Assembly: GCA_014381105.1 (NCBI GenBank)
Contig: JACMIO010000071.1
Coordinates: forward strand, 1-6,568
DNA from: a bacterium
Lineage (GTDB): Archaea; Thermoproteota; Nitrososphaeria; Nitrososphaerales; Nitrososphaeraceae
Direction: 5' to 3'
Length of the DNA stretch: 6,568 bases
Part shown: positions 1 through 5,868 of the stretch, in pieces
How the letters are laid out: every line of letters starts with the position of its first letter
How positions within the stretch are numbered: position 1 is the first letter of the stretch
Notes under the pieces: generated by a model
Told to the model about the DNA's origin: nothing
What the model saw: the letters and a program-made list of their open reading frames with translations, nothing else
Databases searched by the model: none
Translations under genes and position numbers: made by a program

Positions 1-298
1 ACTTGTAGGAGCATCCATGCTTGGTCTCGGAAGGGCGGTGGGAGAAACGATACTAGTTACAATGATAATTGGTAACGTGATAGGTCCAAGTGCTATTCCA
101 ACTACATTTTTCTCACAAGGTCAAACCCTTTCAAGCTTGATTGCCAATGAATTTAATGAAGCCTCATCAGAATTGCATTTGTCAGCCTTGATTGCTCTGG
201 GAGCCATACTCTTGATCCTCACAATGGGAATTAACATCATCGCCCGTCTTCTCGTAAGAAAGAAAATTAAGACTGCATCAGGTGCCAAATCGCAATGA
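1..298 (+). CDS. pstC: Phosphate ABC transporter permease PstC, C-terminal part (truncated by window edge)
   Basis: This is the last 98 codons of the PstC permease. The reading frame (first full codon at position 2) is open through the left edge, so the start lies outside the window. With PstA it forms the inner-membrane channel that passes phosphate delivered by PstS. The visible part starts LVGASMLGLGRAVGETI, the conserved PstC segment following the EAA loop (GRAxGET), then a hydrophobic stretch (ILVTMIIGNVIG). A last membrane helix (LSALIALGAILLILTMGINIIARLLV) is followed by a basic cytoplasmic tail (RKKIKTASGAK). The stop overlaps the pstA start as ATGA, so the two permease genes are very likely translationally coupled. 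The GETI signature and the position before pstA make PstC, not PstA, the clear call. Confidence 0.95.
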   Translation, partial: LVGASMLGLGRAVGETILVTMIIGNVIGPSAIPTTFFSQGQTLSSLIANEFNEASSELHLSALIALGAILLILTMGINIIARLLVRKKIKTASGAKSQ

Positions 299-1206
299 CA
301 GTAGATTCAAATTCAAATTCAACATCAGGTAGAAAATACAGTGATATATTGGAGAAAACCGTAGACAGGAATTATAAAAAACGGATAATTATCAACAGAC
401 TCGTTACTATTTTTACGATTGTTTGTGTTATTGCCGCCATAGTTCCTCTTGGTAGTATCTTGTTAGAAGTCATCAAGAACGGAGCAAAAGCCATTAGTTT
501 CGAATTTATAACACAACCTCAAGGTTCTATCGGCTCAGGTAATGGTGGGATAGGACCTGCCATACAGGGAACTATCATAGTGGTAGGACTTGCCTCCCTT
601 ATTGCTGCTCCGGTAGGGGTACTAGCAGGGATTTATCTTTCAGAATATGCTAGGCGGGGTATATTTGCCGATCTGGTGAGATTCTTTAATGATGTGCTGA
701 CGGGTCTTCCATCGATAGTTATTGGTATAGTTGGATATATCGTAATTGTATTATCCATAGGATCGTTTTCAGTACTGGCTGGCGCTATATCACTTTCAAT
801 AATTATGATCCCGATAGTAGTACGAGTGACAGAAGAAACATTGAAGGTGGTTCCTTATTCTTTCCGCGAAGCAGGCCACTCCTTGGGAATTTCAAAGGCA
901 AAAATTACTCTATTTATTGTACTTCCTAGTGCTAAGAATGGAATTCTTACAGGTATTGTGATTGCTATCTCAAGGATTGCAGGTGAAACCGCACCGTTGA
1001 TTATGACGATACTTGGCACAAGCCTCTTTTTTACTGGAATTACAGGTCCTGTAGATGCTTTACCATTGAGAATATGGAGATTAGCTAGCCAACCATACGA
1101 ATCTGCACATGCCTTTGGATGGGGATCGGCCCTGATCTTGATATTGATGATCCTTGCTTTGAGCGTGGGATTGAGATTTTTGGCTCAAAAAAGGGGATTT
1201 AAGTAG
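295..1206 (+). CDS. pstA: Phosphate ABC transporter permease PstA
   Basis: Second membrane subunit of the PstSCAB phosphate importer, 303 residues, a normal length for the family. A polar N-terminal tail rich in Ser/Asn (the SNSNST stretch comes from a short repeat of TCAAAT units) and basic residues (KKRIIINR, 28-35) precedes the first membrane helix (about 36-58). The MetI-like permease domain spans about 90-300: QGTIIVVGLASLIAAPVGVLAGIY, the PstA motif GLPSIVIG (137-144), an EAA loop REAGHSLGISKAK (191-203) that docks onto PstB, and the PstA signature RIAGETAPLI. A final helix (about 277-295) ends in a short basic tail. The ATG start overlaps the pstC stop by 4 nt, supporting coupling. A spacer of 74 bp separates it from pstB, more than expected inside a tight operon. 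Confidence 0.96.
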   Translation: MTVDSNSNSTSGRKYSDILEKTVDRNYKKRIIINRLVTIFTIVCVIAAIVPLGSILLEVIKNGAKAISFEFITQPQGSIGSGNGGIGPAIQGTIIVVGLASLIAAPVGVLAGIYLSEYARRGIFADLVRFFNDVLTGLPSIVIGIVGYIVIVLSIGSFSVLAGAISLSIIMIPIVVRVTEETLKVVPYSFREAGHSLGISKAKITLFIVLPSAKNGILTGIVIAISRIAGETAPLIMTILGTSLFFTGITGPVDALPLRIWRLASQPYESAHAFGWGSALILILMILALSVGLRFLAQKRGFK

Positions 1207-1223
1207 ATATCTGAGCAATGTCT

Positions 1224-1260
1224 CTATATTTACTATATAGATAATGTATAATTATCGATA
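1224..1260 (+). promoter_or_regulatory. Candidate pstB promoter with overlapping inverted repeat (possible operator)
   Basis: The 74-bp pstA-pstB spacer is very AT-rich, with TATA-like runs at 1224-1239 and 1246-1254. The second lies near -26 to -30 relative to the TTG at 1281, fitting an archaeal TATA box for a leaderless transcript. A perfect inverted repeat GATAAT-N5-ATTATC (1240-1256) overlaps it, where a bound regulator would compete with TBP. The element positions are seen; the function is inferred. Confidence 0.45.
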
Positions 1261-1280
1261 TTGTGAATTAATAACGTCAG

Positions 1281-2102
1281 TTGGCCATAGAGGAACCCAT
1301 CGAAGAAAATGAGGTAGAAAAAAGAATAGTTCAGGACTCTACCGAAAAATACAAGGTAAGGATTGAAAACGTTAACGGATGGTATGGTTCTAAGAAAGCA
1401 ATAAAGGACGTAAACCTAAATGTAAAGGAAAAAAGTGTAACTGCGTTTATCGGGCCATCAGGTTGTGGCAAAACCACACTTCTCAGGTGCCTTAATAGAA
1501 TGCATGAAATGACTCCTGGAGCACATGCAGATGGTAGGGTCGTGGTGGATGGAATTGACATTTATGATAAATCAATTGATCCGGTTGTTATCAGAAGACG
1601 AATCGGAATGGTTTTTCAGAAACCAAATCCGTTTCCTACAATGAGTATCTTTGATAATGTTGCAGCAGGTCTTCGGCTCAATGGTCTAAAAAATAAAACC
1701 ATAGTAAGAGAGATAGTCGAAGAGAGCTTAAGAAACGCTGCATTATGGGATGAAGTAAAAAATGAGCTTGATAAACCAGGGATGAGTCTATCAGGAGGAC
1801 AACAACAGAGACTTTGTATAGCAAGAGCCCTTGCAATGCAACCTGAAGTATTACTAATGGATGAGCCAACATCCTCACTAGATCCTATTGGTTCTTCAAA
1901 AATAGAAGAGCTACTCAGAACTCTAAAAGACAGTGTTACAATAATAATCGTTACTCACAACATGCAACAGGCAGCCAGGGTATCAGACTTTACAGCATTT
2001 ATGTATCTCGGCGATTTGATAGAATATGGATTAACAAACCAGATCTTTATGAAGCCAGAAAAGGAACTTACAGAGCGATATATTTCTGGCAAATTTGGTT
2101 AG
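1281..2102 (+). CDS. pstB: Phosphate ABC transporter ATP-binding protein PstB
   Basis: Cytoplasmic ATPase of the phosphate importer, 273 residues including about 24 acidic N-terminal residues ahead of the usual domain start. All ABC motifs are present: Walker A GPSGCGKTT (58-66), Q-loop VFQKPNPFP (Q113), signature LSGGQQQR (170-177), Walker B VLLMDEP (190-196) and H-loop H226. The CLNRM segment after Walker A and KPNPFP at the Q-loop are PstB hallmarks that separate it from other ABC ATPases. The start is TTG at 1281: the frame is closed just upstream (GTG at 1263 runs into TAA), and the first in-frame ATG lies beyond Walker A, so a non-ATG start is forced. No Shine-Dalgarno is visible; an AT-rich element upstream suggests its own promoter and a leaderless transcript. 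phoU follows after 16 nt. Confidence 0.96.
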   Translation: MAIEEPIEENEVEKRIVQDSTEKYKVRIENVNGWYGSKKAIKDVNLNVKEKSVTAFIGPSGCGKTTLLRCLNRMHEMTPGAHADGRVVVDGIDIYDKSIDPVVIRRRIGMVFQKPNPFPTMSIFDNVAAGLRLNGLKNKTIVREIVEESLRNAALWDEVKNELDKPGMSLSGGQQQRLCIARALAMQPEVLLMDEPTSSLDPIGSSKIEELLRTLKDSVTIIIVTHNMQQAARVSDFTAFMYLGDLIEYGLTNQIFMKPEKELTERYISGKFG

Positions 2103-2118
2103 CCCCTCTTACTAGAAA

Positions 2119-2763
2119 TTGACACGACTTTTAGACATCGGTTTACAGAGAATTACTAACCTCATCATGGACATGGGTCATCTGTCTGTAGATCTTGTGA
2201 ATTCGGCCCTAGAGTCCTACGAAAAAGGAACAATGCTTCGTTCGCAAATTTTTGAAGGTTCGGAAAAACTTAGATTTTTACAGATTGAAGTCACCGATTT
2301 TGCTACCGAACTGATAGCCAGGTACCAGCCAGTGGCGAAAGACCTCAGATCCATTCAGTCATTTATGGATGCGTCATATGGATTTTCTAGGTTTGGTAGA
2401 TATGCCTACGATATTGCAGAAGTCCTAGATACAATAGGCCCTCTACCCGATTGTGACAAATCCCAGGTTACCAATATGGCAAAGACGGTCAAAGAGATGA
2501 TACAATTGAGTGTAACATCGTTAGAAAAGCTCGACAAGAACGCCTCTCAGAAATTATATATGATGGACGACAGCGTGGATTCAATCTTTAGAAACTATCT
2601 AAAAAAGGCTATCACTCAAACAAAGAAAAGAAACTATGAACCAAGGTGTTACATATCGGCGTTACTTATTCTTCGCTACCTTGAGAGAATATCTGATCAT
2701 GCCTGTTACATAGGAGACTGTGTGACCTACGTTGTCACAGGGGATCCCAGTCCAAGACGCTAG
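2119..2763 (+). CDS. phoU: Phosphate signalling / transport regulator PhoU
   Basis: PhoU-family protein of 214 residues, the usual length for two tandem three-helix bundles. In bacteria PhoU binds the Pst transporter and restrains phosphate uptake and signalling; in archaea the same role is inferred. Repeat 1 spans about 8-105 and includes the conserved ARYQPVAKDLRSI (67-79). Repeat 2 spans about 115-208 with RYLERISDHACYIGDCV (186-202), the canonical (L)ER(I)xDHA metal-binding helix, and DDSVD (150-154) as a likely partner acidic motif. The equivalent helix of repeat 1 reads FSRFGRYAYDIAE (89-101), so the usual Glu and Asp of LERIGD are Ser90 and Arg94. The start is TTG at 2119: an in-frame TAG lies two codons upstream and the first ATG (codon 17) would cut into helix 1. 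The 16-nt gap to pstB indicates cotranscription. Confidence 0.92.
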   Translation: MTRLLDIGLQRITNLIMDMGHLSVDLVNSALESYEKGTMLRSQIFEGSEKLRFLQIEVTDFATELIARYQPVAKDLRSIQSFMDASYGFSRFGRYAYDIAEVLDTIGPLPDCDKSQVTNMAKTVKEMIQLSVTSLEKLDKNASQKLYMMDDSVDSIFRNYLKKAITQTKKRNYEPRCYISALLILRYLERISDHACYIGDCVTYVVTGDPSPRR

Positions 2764-2854
2764 AGAGATCTATATAGAATATATATATATCTATATGATG
2801 TCTACTGATCACTACACATAAAACCCATATTCTACTGATATCTAAGTATCTATA
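2764..2854 (+). promoter_or_regulatory. Candidate promoter/operator region of the AbrB-PhoU regulator gene
   Basis: A 91-bp spacer composed largely of AT steps. It holds a near-perfect palindrome (arms ATATAG 2772-2777 and CTATAT 2791-2796 around an alternating AT core), a 9-bp direct repeat TCTACTGAT at 2801-2809 and 2831-2839, and an imperfect palindrome at 2837-2850 (GATA...TATC). TATA-like sequence occurs at 2771-2796 and more weakly at 2817-2832. There is no Shine-Dalgarno before the TTG at 2855. A separate promoter for the regulator is likely, and autoregulation is plausible. Confidence 0.45.
2801..2839 (+). repeat. 9-bp direct repeat TCTACTGAT, two copies 30 bp apart
   Basis: Two exact copies begin at 2801 and 2831, a 30-bp period that is close to three turns of B-DNA, so both would face the same side of the helix. 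They lie in the spacer just before the AbrB-PhoU gene. They could be a tandem binding site for a dimer or tetramer; chance is possible in a short low-complexity region. Confidence 0.5.
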
Positions 2855-3901
2855 TTGCAAACGGCTGAAAATAATGAGGTAAGAAAGATTCAGTATACCG
2901 GAAGGTCTACCTACGTATTGTCCCTTCCAAAAAAATGGGTAAATGAACTAAAGCTCAAGGCAGGTGATCCGGTTACGATAATGAGAGAGGCCAATAATTC
3001 CCTTTCCATAGTACCCAATGTAGTAAGAGGACCTAGTATTTTTGAGGCTACCTCTTTTGTTACTAGCGATAAGAGCGGCCCAACGTTGAAGCGAACAGTA
3101 GTATCCATGTATCTAAGAGGTTTTAACATTATGCATCTAAGATCAAAAACAGGAACAATTCATCCATCGCAGCGTGATGCAATCAGAGAAGTTGTTCGCA
3201 GAAATCTTATTGGAACCGAAATCATTGCAGATTCCTCAGATACGGTGACAATTCAGGTATTGTTGAGTCTTCCTGAATTATCAATAAACACTGCTGTGAG
3301 GAGAATGTTTCTAATTGGATCATCGATGCACAAAGATGCAATTTCTACGCTGTCAGGTGATACTCAGGAACTATACAAGACGGTAATCAAATCAGATGAC
3401 GAAGTAGACAGGTTCAGTCTCTATGTCCTGCGGAATCTTGTTATTGCTTCTCAAAATGAAAGCACTTTAAAAGCAATAGGGTTGAAAAGCCCCGCTGATT
3501 GTCTCAGCTACAGTGCAGCAGTCAGGAGTCTTGAGAGAATCGCAGACCATGCTTCTGAAATTGCCCTCAAGAGTTCTCAAATAGGTTCCATTCCGGAGGA
3601 TTTACGCAAGAGGATTATAAAAATGAGTGATTTATCGCTGCATTTGCTAAATGATGCAATAGAAGCGTTCCTTAGAAAAGACTATTACTTGGCAGATAGC
3701 ATAGTTGACAAATCTGAAAATATCAGAGCAATAGAAGATGAAATCATAGCCTTAATTGACAAGGAGAAGAATCCGAAGAATTACAACATTATCTATGTGA
3801 AATTAATTCTTGAACACATAAGAAGAACTGCAGAGTATTCGTTTGATATTGCCGAAGCTGCAATGAATCAGATTGTAGGCGAAGTTATTGAAGTAAGATA
3901 G
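2855..3901 (+). CDS. AbrB/MazE-like DNA-binding domain fused to PhoU domain; archaeal phosphate uptake regulator
   Basis: A 348-residue protein in three parts. Residues 8-54 (VRKIQYTGRSTYVLSLPKKWV then LKLKAGDPVTI) match the SpoVT/AbrB swapped-hairpin DNA-binding fold, with the archaeal GxSTYVxSLPKKW signature. Residues about 60-170 form an alpha/beta linker I cannot name. Residues about 170-345 are a PhoU-like helical bundle: SDDEVDRF (180-187), RSLERIADHASEIA (224-237) as first metal-type helix, and ILEHIRRTAEYSFDIAE (318-334) as a weaker second one, where the LERxxDHA pattern is degraded. Such fusions occur in archaeal pst loci and are thought to be transcriptional regulators; the inference here is that it senses phosphate or PstB state and binds DNA. 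TTG at 2855 is forced: TAA lies 12 nt upstream and the first ATG (codon 43) would delete most of the AbrB hairpin. It follows phoU by 91 bp of repeat-rich spacer and may autoregulate. Confidence 0.88.
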   Translation: MQTAENNEVRKIQYTGRSTYVLSLPKKWVNELKLKAGDPVTIMREANNSLSIVPNVVRGPSIFEATSFVTSDKSGPTLKRTVVSMYLRGFNIMHLRSKTGTIHPSQRDAIREVVRRNLIGTEIIADSSDTVTIQVLLSLPELSINTAVRRMFLIGSSMHKDAISTLSGDTQELYKTVIKSDDEVDRFSLYVLRNLVIASQNESTLKAIGLKSPADCLSYSAAVRSLERIADHASEIALKSSQIGSIPEDLRKRIIKMSDLSLHLLNDAIEAFLRKDYYLADSIVDKSENIRAIEDEIIALIDKEKNPKNYNIIYVKLILEHIRRTAEYSFDIAEAAMNQIVGEVIEVR

Positions 3902-4012
3902 AAACTCTAATTTTTGTATAAGCTCAAATCAAACAAGACAAAAAGAAGACTAAATAAATAATCATTGACATTTGAGACAATTTATTAATTTTTTACAAAG
4001 AATTACTCAAAT
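3902..4012 (+). terminator. Probable end of the pst transcript: T-runs at 3911-3915 and 3989-3994
   Basis: A run of five T lies 10 nt after the stop of the AbrB-PhoU gene and a run of six T further down. Archaeal RNA polymerase terminates at such T-runs without a GC-rich hairpin. The heptamer CTCAAAT (3923-3929, 4006-4012) and its complement ATTTGAG (3970-3976) flank the second run. Termination here is inferred from the T-runs and the gene boundary. Confidence 0.4.
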
Positions 4013-4081
4013 ATAAAAATAACTTCATATAATTGGCCTATATAGCGTCAGAACCTAGTTTTCAAAATCCAGAAGAGTCCT

Positions 4082-4121
4082 CAGTATATATAAGGTAGAG
4101 ACATGTAATTATGCCAAGGAA
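4082..4121 (+). promoter_or_regulatory. Promoter and ribosome-binding site of the PHP gene
   Basis: A clear archaeal-type TATA box, TATATATAAG, lies at 4084-4093. Initiation about 25 nt downstream (near 4112) would give a leader of roughly 12 nt holding AAGGA (4116-4120), a modest Shine-Dalgarno 4 nt before the ATG at 4125. Upstream, 3902-4081 is AT-rich with no coding potential that I can support. Confidence 0.55.
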
Positions 4122-4124
4122 GCT

Positions 4125-5051
4125 ATGGCGGAAGTACTCAGAGTTGAAACCCATTGTCATAATGTTTTTTCAAATCACAACAATTATCTTTCAAGGTTAC
4201 CATTCGATTGCGGGGTCACGTTAGAAGAACAATTAGAAAATGCACTCCTACAGAATATCGATGTCATGTTTGTAACAAACCACAATACTCTTGATGGATA
4301 TTCCCAAATTCTAGAATACCAGCAGAATCACGAAAAGTTTCGAAACATAGAGATCTATCCTGCTGAAGAGATTACAATTAACAACAAGGGTCATGTTTTG
4401 GCTTATGGTATAGAAAAAGAAATAAGTCCGGGTATGACTTTGGACGAAACTCTTGATGAGATAAGAAAACAAAATGGGATATCATGTGCCGCCCACCCTT
4501 TTGCGGTTTCAAATGGTATAAGAGAAGAAGCAAAAAAATGCAATATAATTGAATCCTTTAACAGCAATAACGTGGACATATTTTCAAATCTAATTGCGGA
4601 AAAGTTTACCAAGCAAAATAATTTGAAGTCAATAGTTGGTAGCGATTCTCATGTCAAATCGACTATGGGAAGGAGCATCAATACTGTAGAATCAGAAAAA
4701 AACACAGATTCGATTCTAGAGAATCTGAGAAAAGGTATGTTCAAAATTGGAAAATTAGACTACGCAAGCAAGGCAGAAATGCATGAACATGCTCATTATA
4801 TAATCTCTTCATCTCGTCAAACTATACTGAATTCGATAAGCCAGACAAACCCAAAATTCCATTCTCTAGTCAGATGGGCTATTGATTCTTTTATTTCAAA
4901 TCCAAACTCACGATTATGGAATACGATGAGTGCGCTTGGTATGTATTTGTCAAAACGTGTTTCAAAAAAAGTGAACATGTATGGATACAATCCTCACATT
5001 CTTGAAGAAAGATCATGGTCCAATCTAATCTCGTTAAGCCTAAGTCCCTAA
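4125..5051 (+). CDS. PHP-domain metal-dependent hydrolase/phosphoesterase
   Basis: A cytoplasmic protein of 308 residues with an N-terminal PHP (polymerase and histidinol phosphatase) domain, related to the YciV/TrpH-type phosphoesterases; the substrate is not evident. Motifs in order: HxH near the N-terminus (ETHCHN, H10 and H12), VTNHNTLDG (50-58; H53), PAEEIT (E81/E82), GHVLAYG (H90), AAHPF (H124), IESFNS (E143) and GSDSH (D174, H176). These supply most PHP metal ligands. Two signature aspartates are asparagines: Asn17 in the SDG position after HxH, and Asn52 in the TDH motif. Residues about 180-212 resemble the short element after many PHP domains (GRSxNTV... LRKGMFKIG). Residues 213-308, helix-rich and basic (LSKRVSKKVN), are unassigned. 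ATG at 4125 is preceded by AAGGA about 4 nt upstream and a strong TATA box, so it begins its own unit. Confidence 0.82.
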   Translation: MAEVLRVETHCHNVFSNHNNYLSRLPFDCGVTLEEQLENALLQNIDVMFVTNHNTLDGYSQILEYQQNHEKFRNIEIYPAEEITINNKGHVLAYGIEKEISPGMTLDETLDEIRKQNGISCAAHPFAVSNGIREEAKKCNIIESFNSNNVDIFSNLIAEKFTKQNNLKSIVGSDSHVKSTMGRSINTVESEKNTDSILENLRKGMFKIGKLDYASKAEMHEHAHYIISSSRQTILNSISQTNPKFHSLVRWAIDSFISNPNSRLWNTMSALGMYLSKRVSKKVNMYGYNPHILEERSWSNLISLSLSP

Positions 5052-5098
5052 TCAAGAAAGTTTAACTATCGTTTCTATTTATTGGTTTCACATTTCTA
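5052..5098 (+). terminator. T-rich possible terminator after the PHP gene
   Basis: Just after the PHP stop codon, 5070-5096 on the + strand is rich in short T tracts (GTTTC, TTTATT, GGTTTC, ATTTC). This suits archaeal T-dependent termination, although no run exceeds three T. Weak evidence. Confidence 0.25.
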
Positions 5099-5181
5099 CT
5101 TGTGCTAGTAATATCTGACGCTTAAATTACAACATGTTAGAAAATTTAGAAACCTATTTCTCCAACAACTTACTAGTAAAG

Positions 5182-5194
5182 TAAATTAATAATA
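5182..5194 (+). promoter_or_regulatory. TATA-like box of the SNase gene
   Basis: TAAATTAATAATA is centred about 26 nt upstream of the TTG at 5214, the expected distance from a TATA box to the transcription start. This implies a leaderless mRNA beginning at or next to the start codon and supports TTG over the internal ATG at 5259. The rest of the 162-bp spacer shows nothing else I can name. Confidence 0.45.
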
Positions 5195-5213
5195 CCAATC
5201 ATTAACTACTGTC

Positions 5214-5783
5214 TTGAGATATACGCACAGGATCTGCTTTTCATGTTTGTTTATTGTCATGTCTTTTCTCATTCTTATTAGTCAATCATTTGTATCGGTT
5301 CACGCAAATAGCTCGATTAGGTCAGACTTGAATTTGAAAGTAATGAACCTAGATGACACTATTTATTCGGAAAAATTTGTGATCCTTGCTTCAATGGATG
5401 TTAATGAAAATCAAAGTAGTGATATAGAACTAGTAGGAATTGTAACAAAAGTAGTGGATGGTGATACATTGGACATCAATGGAATTAGGATTAGATTAGC
5501 TCTGGTTGACACGCCCGAGATAAATCAACCAGGATATGACCGGGCAAGGGAATTTGTCGAATCACTTTGTCTTGGAAAGAAAGGAGAGTTGGATGTAGAT
5601 AGCGGTCAAAGAAGAGGGGATAGACATGGAAGAGAAGTTGGTGTTGTCTACTGTGATGGGATCAATATGAATGATAAACTCATGTCAAACAATTTGGCAA
5701 GGATTCTTGTCCAGTTTTGTGATATCACAGAATTTGCTAATGAAAATTGGACGATAACCCAATGTCAAGGTAGCAGACGATGA
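5214..5783 (+). CDS. Secreted staphylococcal nuclease-like (SNase/thermonuclease family) protein
   Basis: A predicted extracytoplasmic Ca-dependent nuclease of 189 residues. Residues 1-31 form a Sec-type signal peptide: basic RYTHR, a hydrophobic core (12-27) and a VHA site before Asn32. Residues 32-70 are an unassigned linker. The SNase OB-fold runs about 73-165 with every catalytic position recognisable: VDGDT (D82, D84), RIRL (R94), VDTPE (D99, T100, E102) and DRHGR (R140, matching Arg87 of the Staphylococcus enzyme), then the family pattern DGINMNDKLMSNNLARI. The tail FCDITEFANENWTITQC holds Cys169 and Cys184, which with Cys119 and Cys147 could form disulfides outside the cell. The TTG start at 5214 keeps the basic n-region and sits about 26 nt from a TATA-like element; ATG at 5259 would remove it. 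DNA scavenging or biofilm DNA turnover is only an inference. Confidence 0.87.
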   Translation: MRYTHRICFSCLFIVMSFLILISQSFVSVHANSSIRSDLNLKVMNLDDTIYSEKFVILASMDVNENQSSDIELVGIVTKVVDGDTLDINGIRIRLALVDTPEINQPGYDRAREFVESLCLGKKGELDVDSGQRRGDRHGREVGVVYCDGINMNDKLMSNNLARILVQFCDITEFANENWTITQCQGSRR

Positions 5784-5868
5784 AAGCGTCATTATGTGAT
5801 CTGGATTATCAGAGATTCTCTTCTCATGTAGGAAATTTCGGTCTTCATGTTGGATTCTAGCAAAACTT
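5784..5868. other. Convergent intergenic region between the SNase and TPR genes
   Basis: An 85-bp spacer between two stops facing each other. It holds a short inverted repeat AGAGA-T-TCTCT (5811-5821) with too small a loop to be a normal hairpin. Near the TPR stop, CAAAACTTTTAG (5861-5872) gives a T4 tract on both strands, possibly a weak bidirectional termination site. I see no gene in it. Confidence 0.3.

Noticed and set aside
303..328. Short TCAAAT tandem at the start of pstA as a regulatory repeat
   Set aside because: It encodes a disordered Ser/Asn tail in frame and is explained by low-complexity coding sequence.
384..393. Perfect palindrome GATAATTATC within pstA
   Set aside because: Inside coding sequence of a conserved gene and only 10 bp in AT-rich DNA; kept only as a note to the pstB dyad.
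1331..1561. Open frame on the - strand inside pstB
   Set aside because: Antisense shadow of the Walker A region of a clear ABC ATPase gene, with no recognisable domain or start signal.
2778..2797. Alternating AT tract as a microsatellite or replication origin element
   Set aside because: Too short, with no origin-recognition-box-like repeats or Orc1/Cdc6 gene nearby; better read as promoter or operator DNA.
4111..4215. Short ATG-initiated frame upstream of and overlapping the PHP start (about 34 codons)
   Set aside because: Out of frame with the PHP gene, with basic low-complexity composition; its ATG lies at the expected transcript start, so a leader peptide cannot be excluded but nothing supports it.
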